Assembly: GCA_018672145.1 (NCBI GenBank)
Contig: JABHGH010000093.1
Span: 1 to 7,726 of the forward strand
Length of the DNA: 7,726 bases
Source of the DNA: Flavobacteriaceae bacterium
GTDB taxonomy: Bacteria; Bacteroidota; Bacteroidia; Flavobacteriales; Flavobacteriaceae
Reading direction: 5' to 3'
Made by a program: the position numbers and the translations under genes. Of the stretch, positions 1-5,980 are shown one piece after another. Within the stretch, counting starts at the first letter, position 1. Each line of letters begins with the position of its first letter. The notes below the pieces were generated by a model that was not told the DNA's origin, did not search any database, and saw only the letters and a list, made by a program, of their open reading frames with translations.

Positions 1-72
1 CCAGCTCTGGGCGATGAGGTTCAAGTTTTGGTGCATAAAGATGAATACGAACGGGCGAAAGAAGTGCTTTAG
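1..72 (+). CDS. 3' end of a small protein, possibly DUF2007-like
   Basis: Frame 1 is open from the window edge to a TAG at 70-72 and gives 23 residues ending VHKDEYERAKEVL. A hydrophobic beta strand (EVQVLVH) followed by an acidic/basic helix with the pattern E-x-A-K-E-V-L resembles the end of the DUF2007 'putative signal transducing protein' domain, which usually finishes in a similar V-x-x-E/D-x-x-x-A-x-x-L-L tail. The family call is an inference from a short tail. That this is a real coding end is supported by its convergent arrangement with the ABC-F gene: the two stop codons overlap by four bases (69-72). The function cannot be read from what is present. Confidence 0.5.
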   Translation, partial: PALGDEVQVLVHKDEYERAKEVL

Positions 73-1694
73 GATGCGTACATCTTATCTCGCAACTCTT
101 TTACCTTTTCATCGGACATGTACTCGTCAAAAGTCATATAACGATCAATAATTCCTTTAGGGGTCAACTCTACAATTCGGTTACCAACAGATTGAGCAAA
201 GGCATGATCATGTGTTGTTAATAACACTGTGCCTTTAAACTTAATCAATGAGTTGTTAAAAGCTGTAATGGACTCTAAATCCAAGTGGTTGGTCGGTTCA
301 TCAAGTAAGACAACATTTGCACGTTGCATCATCATACGAGACAACATACAGCGTACTTTTTCACCACCTGAGAGAACATTTGACATTTTTAAAGCTTCTT
401 CTCCGCTGAAAAGCATCTTGCCTAAAAAACCGCGTAAAAAGACTTCTTCTCTTTCTTCTTCCGTTTGTGCGTATTGACGTAACCAATCGACCAATGATAA
501 TGGCGTTTCAAAAAAAGAACTATTATCTAGCGGTAAATAAGATTGTGAGGTTGTGATCCCCCAATCAACACTTCCGCTATCAGGCTGAATTGATCCGCTA
601 AGAACTTCATAAAAAGCAGATGTAGCTCGTGCATCTTTTGAGTAAACAATAACCTTATCACCCTTTGCAAGATTTAGATTGGCATTATCAAAAAATACGC
701 TTCCATCATGACTTGATTTTAGTTTATTGATATTCAATATTTGATCTCCTGCTTCGCGATCTTGCTCAAAAATAATGGCTGGATAACGCCTTGATGATGG
801 TCGAATCTCCTCGATATTAAGTTTGTCAATCATCTTTTTCCGAGAAGTAGCTTGTTTGGACTTGGCAACGTTTGCGCTAAAACGGGCAATAAACGTTTCC
901 AGTTCTTTTTTCTTTTCTTCCGCTTTTTTGTTCTGTTGCGCACGTTGACGAGCAGCCAATTGGCTTGACTCATACCAGAAAGTATAATTCCCACTGAAAT
1001 GATTGATTTTGCCAAAATCAATGTCTGAAATATGTGTGCAAACGGAGTCCAAAAAGTGGCGGTCGTGAGAAACAACGATTACCGTATGGTCGTAGTTAGC
1101 TAAAAACTCTTCCAACCAAATAATGGTTTCGTAGTCCAGGTCGTTTGTCGGCTCATCCATGATCAATACATCAGGATTTCCGAATAGCGCTTGAGCAAGA
1201 AGTACACGCACACGTTGTTTTCCGTCGAGGTCACCCATCAGCGTATAGTGCATATCCTCTGATATTCCAAGGTTTGAAAGTAGCGCAGCAGCGTCGCTGT
1301 CGGCATTCCAACCATTCATCTCTTCAAATTTGATTTGAAGCCCCCCTACACGATCACTGTCAGCATCCGAAAAATCGGTCTTTGCATAAAGATCATCCAT
1401 CTCTTTTTTGATTTTGTAGAGAGGTTTGTTCCCCATTATAACTGTTTGTAGCACTTGGTGCTCATCATAGGCAAAGTGATTCTGCTCAAGTACAGACATA
1501 CGCTTTCCAGGCTCTAGATGAACCGTTCCGGCATTGGCATCGAGCTGACCACTCAACACCTTTAAAAATGTTGACTTACCAGCCCCATTGGCGCCAATAA
1601 TACCATAACAGTTTCCAGTAGTAAACGACACATTCACTTCATCAAAGAGGACGCGTTTACCAAATTGAATAGATAAATTAGATACAGATAGCAT
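69..1694 (-). CDS. ABC-F family ATPase, YbiT-like (ribosome-associated)
   Basis: This is a 541-residue soluble protein with two ATP-binding cassettes and no membrane segments, the layout of ABC-F proteins, which act at the ribosomal E site rather than in transport. Cassette 1 has Walker A G34-T42 (GANGAGKST), Walker B ending D180-E181 and switch His210. A charged helical linker (about 240-300, rich in Q, K, E) matches the P-site tRNA interaction motif region. Cassette 2 has signature LSGGE (441-445), Walker B D465-E466 and His495. Two motifs are degenerate: signature 1 reads DLDGKQ (155-160), and the second Walker A position reads SKDARATSA (352-360) with Thr358 where the lysine should be. 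YbiT of E. coli also has a divergent first signature but, from memory, keeps the second P-loop. Length fits the YbiT group (about 530). I see no reason to call it an antibiotic-resistance ABC-F. The gene has its own promoter in the gap after the transaldolase gene. Confidence 0.93.
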   Translation of the reverse strand: MLSVSNLSIQFGKRVLFDEVNVSFTTGNCYGIIGANGAGKSTFLKVLSGQLDANAGTVHLEPGKRMSVLEQNHFAYDEHQVLQTVIMGNKPLYKIKKEMDDLYAKTDFSDADSDRVGGLQIKFEEMNGWNADSDAAALLSNLGISEDMHYTLMGDLDGKQRVRVLLAQALFGNPDVLIMDEPTNDLDYETIIWLEEFLANYDHTVIVVSHDRHFLDSVCTHISDIDFGKINHFSGNYTFWYESSQLAARQRAQQNKKAEEKKKELETFIARFSANVAKSKQATSRKKMIDKLNIEEIRPSSRRYPAIIFEQDREAGDQILNINKLKSSHDGSVFFDNANLNLAKGDKVIVYSKDARATSAFYEVLSGSIQPDSGSVDWGITTSQSYLPLDNSSFFETPLSLVDWLRQYAQTEEEREEVFLRGFLGKMLFSGEEALKMSNVLSGGEKVRCMLSRMMMQRANVVLLDEPTNHLDLESITAFNNSLIKFKGTVLLTTHDHAFAQSVGNRIVELTPKGIIDRYMTFDEYMSDEKVKELRDKMYAS

Positions 1695-1712
1695 ATTGAA
1701 AAACTAAAGCGG

Positions 1713-1742
1713 CAAAAGTACACAAATCAACGACCTTGCCAA
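1713..1742 (-). promoter_or_regulatory. Bacteroidota-type promoter for the ABC-F gene
   Basis: On the minus strand TTG (1742-1740), a 19-base spacer and TACTTTTG (1720-1713) match the Bacteroidota consensus TTG-N19-TAnnTTTG without mismatch in the defined bases. The expected start of transcription is near 1708, giving a leader of about 14 bases before the ATG at 1694. It lies in the 61-bp gap between the transaldolase stop and the ABC-F start. Confidence 0.7.
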
Positions 1743-1755
1743 GTGATATGACAAA

Positions 1756-2409
1756 CTAGTTGCCTTTCTTGTGATCTTCTAAAAATTTAGCTAAACCACT
1801 ATCGGTGAGTGGATGCTTAAGCAAGCCTGTAATTGCACTAAGTGGACCAGTCATTACATCTGCTCCGATTTTAGCACACTCTAAAATGTGCATGGTATGA
1901 CGAACTGATGCGGCTAAAATTTGAGTATCGAACTCATAGTTATCATAGATCACACGGATTTCATCGATAAGATTTAAACCATCGGTAGAAATATCATCTA
2001 AACGACCAATAAATGGTGACACATAGGTAGCACCAGCTTTAGCAGCCAACAATGCTTGACCAGCAGAAAAGACAAGTGTACAGTTTGTTTTGATTCCTTT
2101 TTCAGAGAAATAACGAATTGCTTTAATACCATCTTTGATCATCGGTACTTTAACAACAATTTGCGAATGCAAAGCGGCAAGAGCCTCACCTTCACGGATA
2201 ATACCTTCAAAATCAGTCGAAATCACTTCAGCAGAGACATCGCCTGTAACCTCAGAGCAGATATTAACATAGTGTTTTAAAATATTTTCTTGACCTGTGA
2301 TTCCTTCTTTGGCCATGAGCGACGGATTGGTGGTAACTCCGTCTAAGACTCCCAATGCTTGGGCTTCTTTAATTTGTTCGAGATTCGCAGTATCAATAAA
2401 AAACTTCAT
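1756..2409 (-). CDS. tal: Small transaldolase (TAL/FSA family)
   Basis: The 217-residue product is a single-domain TIM barrel of the short TAL/FSA family. As a transaldolase it would move a dihydroxyacetone unit between sugar phosphates in the non-oxidative pentose phosphate pathway, in the cytoplasm. Visible motifs are MKFFIDTAN at the start, GVTTNPS (24-30), the Schiff-base lysine Lys87 in VVKVP, TNCTLVFS (108-115), YVSPFIGRLDD (129-139) and the C-terminal HPLTDSGLAKF. Glu61 and Phe133 stand where fructose-6-phosphate aldolases carry Gln59 and Tyr131, so transaldolase is preferred over FSA. The start was set at 2409, because the reading frame extends 16 codons upstream but those residues are not family-like and would overlap the dehydrogenase. 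The gene follows the dehydrogenase with a 13-base gap and no Shine-Dalgarno, so the two are probably cotranscribed. Confidence 0.93.
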   Translation of the reverse strand: MKFFIDTANLEQIKEAQALGVLDGVTTNPSLMAKEGITGQENILKHYVNICSEVTGDVSAEVISTDFEGIIREGEALAALHSQIVVKVPMIKDGIKAIRYFSEKGIKTNCTLVFSAGQALLAAKAGATYVSPFIGRLDDISTDGLNLIDEIRVIYDNYEFDTQILAASVRHTMHILECAKIGADVMTGPLSAITGLLKHPLTDSGLAKFLEDHKKGN

Positions 2410-2422
2410 GTGGATTTTGTCT

Positions 2423-3223
2423 TTAGAGTTTATAAAATTTTGTGAGCAAGAATTCATACCCCATATTGGGTAAGTACGATTTTAGATATACTGAAAAACG
2501 TTGTAACCAAGGGCCCACCGTATAGTGAGGCTTTAGATTGTCTTTCAAAATCAATTGATGAATGCGTGTTGCGACACTTTGCGCTGAAACGCCATCAGCA
2601 ACGTGTTTATCCATCTCTCTCCTTGCAGAACCATAAATTGCTTTGTAAGGAGATTTTTCATTAATGGGGACGTGATATCGACCTTGTGAGATATTGGTCG
2701 CAACATCACCGGGGGCTAACGAACAACATTGAATATTTGTGTTTTTGAGTTCAAGTCGCAAACTCTCGGTGATCATATGCAACGAACTTTTTGTAGCGGA
2801 ATAAATCCCTCTAAACGGTAAACCAGCATAGCCAGCAATAGAAGTAATATTAATGATCTTCCCTCTTTGCTGCTTTCTCATGATCGGAAGCACACTTTGG
2901 ATCACAGCGACAGGGCCTATGAAGTTGGTTTCAAAAACCTCTTGAATCTCAGAAAGTGGTGTTTCTTCAATGGGTCCTGCGATTCCTTTGCCCGCATTGT
3001 TGACTACCACATCAATGCATCCATACTTGGACACAACTTCTTTAATCGCTTTTTGAATAGAGGCTATGTCATGCAAGTCCATCTCGAGTAAGGAGAAGGG
3101 ATGATTAGCGTATCGATCAGGCGAACGGCTTGTACCAACAACATAGTATCCTAATGATTGCAAAAGAACTCCTGTTGCTTTGCCTATTCCTGTAGAACCT
3201 CCTGTGATAAATACAACTTGCAT
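2423..3223 (-). CDS. Classical short-chain dehydrogenase/reductase
   Basis: The 266-residue product is a Rossmann-fold oxidoreductase of the classical SDR family. It shows the dinucleotide motif TGGSTGIG (7-14), NNAG (75-78), Asn100, and the catalytic set Ser128, Tyr141 and Lys145 with normal spacing. Arg33 after the second strand (GTSRS) suggests NADP(H) rather than NAD(H), an inference. The C-terminal 70 residues, which set substrate choice, contain no motif I can tie to a substrate, so the reaction stays unknown. It is first in a pair with the transaldolase (13-base gap) and begins only 17 bases after the SRP RNA gene. No TAnnTTTG box lies in that gap, so transcription probably enters from the ffs promoter. 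Confidence 0.9.
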   Translation of the reverse strand: MQVVFITGGSTGIGKATGVLLQSLGYYVVGTSRSPDRYANHPFSLLEMDLHDIASIQKAIKEVVSKYGCIDVVVNNAGKGIAGPIEETPLSEIQEVFETNFIGPVAVIQSVLPIMRKQQRGKIINITSIAGYAGLPFRGIYSATKSSLHMITESLRLELKNTNIQCCSLAPGDVATNISQGRYHVPINEKSPYKAIYGSARREMDKHVADGVSAQSVATRIHQLILKDNLKPHYTVGPWLQRFSVYLKSYLPNMGYEFLLTKFYKL

Positions 3224-3234
3224 CTAAATATTTT

Positions 3235-3240
3235 AAAAAA
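3235..3240 (-). terminator. T-tract after the SRP RNA stem, possible weak terminator
   Basis: On the minus strand the closing stem of the SRP RNA (CTTACCC) is followed at once by six T residues, then AAAATATTTAG and the dehydrogenase ATG. A long hairpin plus T6 could release some polymerase. It cannot be fully effective if the dehydrogenase depends on readthrough. Confidence 0.4.
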
Positions 3241-3336
3241 GGGTAAGCGACCCACATCACACCGCTACGACTGCCTACCCTTGCTGCGTTCCCGCCCTGG
3301 GGGATTCGGCAGGAGCTGGTTGTGTAGAACTTACCC
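3241..3336 (-). ncRNA. ffs: Signal recognition particle RNA, small bacterial (4.5S) type
   Basis: Read on the minus strand, this 96-base segment folds as one rod. The ends GGGTAAG (3336-3330) and CTTACCC (3247-3241) pair perfectly over 7 bp. The tip carries the SRP domain IV signature: the run CCCCAGG, then a GCG/CGC stem closing a GGAA tetraloop (3292-3289), followed by the asymmetric AGCA side loop that binds the M domain of Ffh. The RNA joins Ffh to target nascent membrane and secreted proteins to the Sec translocon. A -7 box lies four bases before the first G, and a T6 tract follows the last C. Small reading frames crossing this segment on either strand are not genes. Confidence 0.93.
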
Positions 3337-3340
3337 ACTG

Positions 3341-3373
3341 CAAATATAATCTGATTCCTATTTTTTCATTCAA
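3341..3373 (-). promoter_or_regulatory. Promoter of ffs
   Basis: On the minus strand TATATTTG (3348-3341) is a full match to the -7 consensus TAnnTTTG and sits four bases before the first G of the SRP RNA (3336), the right distance for a start at that base. A TTG at 3373-3371, 22 bases upstream of the box, can serve as the -33 element. This element lies inside the 18-bp palindrome at 3368-3385. Confidence 0.65.
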
Positions 3374-3385
3374 TAATTATTGAAT
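3368..3385. repeat. 18-bp perfect palindrome in the divergent ffs / cyclotransferase gap
   Basis: ATTCAATAATTATTGAAT is identical to its reverse complement over all 18 bases. It overlaps the candidate -33 element of ffs and lies 14 bases before the cyclotransferase start codon, so a bound protein could affect both directions. Perfect symmetry without a spacer favours a dimer-binding operator over a hairpin, but AT-rich DNA yields such palindromes by chance more often than GC-rich DNA does. Confidence 0.6.
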
Positions 3386-3399
3386 AATTTCGTTATCTA

Positions 3400-4440
3400 A
3401 TGGATAACATGAAATATATCGCCTTTTTCTACTTACTTTTTTTGGCTGGATGCAGTTCCATTGCACCAGAGCACTTCAGCCTAAAAACAAATTCTTCTAC
3501 CGATGATTTGGCATTGGGTGATACGTTATATTTTGATCTTTCCAACCCTAAAGAACATCAAGTACAAAGCATCAACTTCTCATTTAACGGTGAAAACACA
3601 GCCAATGACTTTGTTATCATTAACAAATTGGGTAATCAGCGTTTGGTTGTCAATTTCACATCCAATAACCAACCCATTACTCTTAACCAAAGCTTCACTG
3701 TTTTCGCGAACACCCCTCCCGATGTGTATTCCTATAAACTCATCAACACTTACCCACACGACAAGAATGCATATACACAAGGTTTAGAGTTTTACAAGGG
3801 TGAACTCTATGAAAGCACAGGGCAATACGGCCTATCATCGTTGCGAAAGACAGATTATAAAACGGGTGCAATATTGAAAAAGCTACCTCTCAATGCCTCA
3901 TATTTTGGTGAGGGTCTTACGTTTGTAAACGATCTAGCAGTGCAGCTCACTTGGAAAGAAAATATAGGATTTGTTTATGATCCAGATGATTTTACACTCT
4001 TACGATCGTTTCCATACCTGAGTAGCAAAGAAGGTTGGGGACTTTGTAGTGATCAAAAGATTGTTTACAAAACGGATGGAACCGAAAAGCTATGGAAACT
4101 CGACCCAGTCACTTTTGAAGAGCAAGAGTACGTTGACATCGTAACCCACAACAAAATCATCAGTAAAGTCAACGAACTCGAGTTTGTTGATGGACGTATA
4201 TATGCAAATACCTATCAATTTAACAAAGAGGTCGTTTTGATTATTGAACCAAACTCAGGACAAGTGGTTGGCGTTGTTGATTTTTCGGGACTAAAAGAAA
4301 AAGTGACAAAACACAACCAACTTGATGTGTTTAATGGTATTGCTTATCACCCTGAACGAAAAACTTTTTTTGTGACCGGAAAATACTGGAATAAACTTTT
4401 TGAAGTTCAGATTTTAAAGAAAGTTAAAGCAAATGAATAA
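3400..4440 (+). CDS. Glutaminyl-peptide cyclotransferase, lipoprotein, beta-propeller type
   Basis: The 346-residue product turns N-terminal glutamine of peptides into pyroglutamate. Residues 1-18 are a lipoprotein signal ending in the lipobox LAGC (Cys18), so it should be exported and lipid-anchored. About 19-105 form an extra N-terminal beta-rich, Ig-like region, followed by the five-bladed propeller of the plant/bacterial type glutamine cyclotransferase family (106-340). Family motifs are HDKNAYTQGLE (120-130), ESTGQYG (138-144), FGEGL (169-173), NELEF (258-262), NGIAY (312-316) and VTGKYW (325-330). A second ATG at 3409 (Met4) would give an equally good signal peptide; I kept the first. 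A TAATTTCG at 3385-3392, one mismatch from the -7 consensus, may be its promoter and would leave almost no leader. The next gene overlaps its stop by 8 bases. Confidence 0.9.
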   Translation: MDNMKYIAFFYLLFLAGCSSIAPEHFSLKTNSSTDDLALGDTLYFDLSNPKEHQVQSINFSFNGENTANDFVIINKLGNQRLVVNFTSNNQPITLNQSFTVFANTPPDVYSYKLINTYPHDKNAYTQGLEFYKGELYESTGQYGLSSLRKTDYKTGAILKKLPLNASYFGEGLTFVNDLAVQLTWKENIGFVYDPDDFTLLRSFPYLSSKEGWGLCSDQKIVYKTDGTEKLWKLDPVTFEEQEYVDIVTHNKIISKVNELEFVDGRIYANTYQFNKEVVLIIEPNSGQVVGVVDFSGLKEKVTKHNQLDVFNGIAYHPERKTFFVTGKYWNKLFEVQILKKVKANE

Positions 4441-5980
4441 ATGGTCAGGACTCATCTACATTAGCTTGATTGTCCTTTTTGGAAAGGCTTGTGATTACGA
4501 CCTCAACTTCTCTCCTGCCCAAACCCAAGACATTGGCTTTAGTAGCGACACTATTTTCCTAGACACACTCTTTACAACCATAGGGTCTGCCACATATAAC
4601 CTTCGTATTTATAACCATTCCAACGAAAATGTCCGTATTGGTTCCATGCAACTTGGGCAAGGAAAAGATTCTAAGTTTAGGTTAAATGTCGATGGAATAC
4701 ATGGACAATCGTTTGAAAACATAGAGCTATTGGCAAAAGATAGTATGTATGTATTTATTGAAACGACTGTCAACATCAAAGACTACGCAGCAAATGCAAC
4801 AGAGTATCTGTATAATGATCAATTGGTTGTTGATGATCAGTCGATAGAACTCGTAACACTCATTAAAGATGCTGTATTTCTTTATCCCAATCGTGATAGC
4901 GAGGGTGTCAAAGAGGTTTTACCTATTGGTACTGATGATGAAGGAAATGTAATTGGCATTGAGGGGTTTTACCTGGAAGACGATGAACTCATTTTCACCA
5001 ACGAGCTTCCTTATGTGATTTATGGTTATGCAGGAGTTCCCTCCGAAAAGACAGCAACTTTTGAAGCAGGAGCACGAGTTTACTTCCATGACAATTCGGG
5101 ATTAATCGCTGCGCAGTCTAGCAGTGTGCACGTGTTGGGTGAACTAAGCACAGATTCCGAATTACTTGAAAATGAAGTTATTTTTGAGGGAGATCGCTTG
5201 GAACCATTTTTTGAAAATATACCAGGCCAATGGGGTGCCATTTGGTTGACCGCTGGTAGCACAAATCATATTTTTAGACATGCCACCATCAAAAATGCAA
5301 CCGTTGGGATTTTAATGGACTACAATGATGAAAGCGATGAACCTACACTCGTTTTAGAGCAAACACAAATACACAACAGTAGTTTCGTTGGACTTTGGGC
5401 GAAGACAGCACATGTACGAGCTTCAAATTCTGTGTTTGGTAATGCAGGTAATGCATCTTTTTATGGAAATATTGGGGGGGATTATGAATTTACACATTGT
5501 ACATTTTCCAACTACTGGAATCGTAGCTTTCGCTCAACTCCAGCTGTACTTCTTAACGATTTCGTCCCCATATCAGAGACAGAAAACTATGTCAAACCCT
5601 TACAGAAAGCACTATTTGCAAACTGTCTTATAGATGGCAACCAAAACATTGAATTTTTAGTTGAGCAAAGGGGTGAGGTTGCATTAAAATTCTCGCTAGA
5701 CCACACGGCAATACGCTTTGCCCCTAGTGACCAATCCATTTACGAAGACCCTTACTATGACTTCACAGACACAACCTTCTATGAAAAGCTTTTTAGAAAC
5801 AAAAAATCGGCAGTAAATAATCCAAATGACAACGACTTTCGCATCACTCAAGATAGTGAAGTTATTGGATTAGGCAAACCTGTATACGCAAGCGAATTTC
5901 CCACTGACATACTCGGAGTCAATCGTTTAGAATCCGTTGATCTTGGTGCTTATCAGCACATTATCATAGAAGAAGATTAA
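4433..5980 (+). CDS. Exported right-handed beta-helix protein, function unknown
   Basis: This 515-residue protein starts with a signal segment (1-20). It ends at Cys20 in GKAC, an imperfect lipobox with Lys two residues before the Cys, so lipidation is likely but not certain. Residues 36-60 (FSSDTIFLDTLFTTIGS and following) match the start of a common group of Bacteroidota lipoproteins. A beta-sandwich-like part (about 40-150) is followed by a parallel beta-helix (about 205-430) that contains PGQWGAIWL (264-272), IFRHATIKNATVGI (280-293) and further N/G/T-rich rungs such as HCTFSN. The C-terminus VDLGAYQ (502-508) resembles the closing strand of such helices. No catalytic residues can be named, so a role in surface adhesion or polysaccharide binding would be guesswork. 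Its ATG lies inside the end of the cyclotransferase gene, implying translational coupling. A G7 tract lies at 5474-5480. Its stop overlaps that of glyA by four bases. Confidence 0.85.
   Translation: MNKWSGLIYISLIVLFGKACDYDLNFSPAQTQDIGFSSDTIFLDTLFTTIGSATYNLRIYNHSNENVRIGSMQLGQGKDSKFRLNVDGIHGQSFENIELLAKDSMYVFIETTVNIKDYAANATEYLYNDQLVVDDQSIELVTLIKDAVFLYPNRDSEGVKEVLPIGTDDEGNVIGIEGFYLEDDELIFTNELPYVIYGYAGVPSEKTATFEAGARVYFHDNSGLIAAQSSSVHVLGELSTDSELLENEVIFEGDRLEPFFENIPGQWGAIWLTAGSTNHIFRHATIKNATVGILMDYNDESDEPTLVLEQTQIHNSSFVGLWAKTAHVRASNSVFGNAGNASFYGNIGGDYEFTHCTFSNYWNRSFRSTPAVLLNDFVPISETENYVKPLQKALFANCLIDGNQNIEFLVEQRGEVALKFSLDHTAIRFAPSDQSIYEDPYYDFTDTTFYEKLFRNKKSAVNNPNDNDFRITQDSEVIGLGKPVYASEFPTDILGVNRLESVDLGAYQHIIIEED

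Noticed and set aside
69..1694. Antibiotic-resistance function for the ABC-F protein
   Set aside because: The sequence follows the YbiT-like housekeeping pattern in linker and cassette motifs, and nothing nearby suggests a resistance locus.
2410..2457. Longer transaldolase start at 2457
   Set aside because: The extra 16 residues are not family-like and would overlap the dehydrogenase coding end, while MKFFIDTAN at 2409 is the usual N-terminus.
3117..3349. Small open frames on both strands across the SRP RNA gene
   Set aside because: They coincide with a structured RNA that has the SRP tetraloop and closing stem, and neither translation resembles a protein family.
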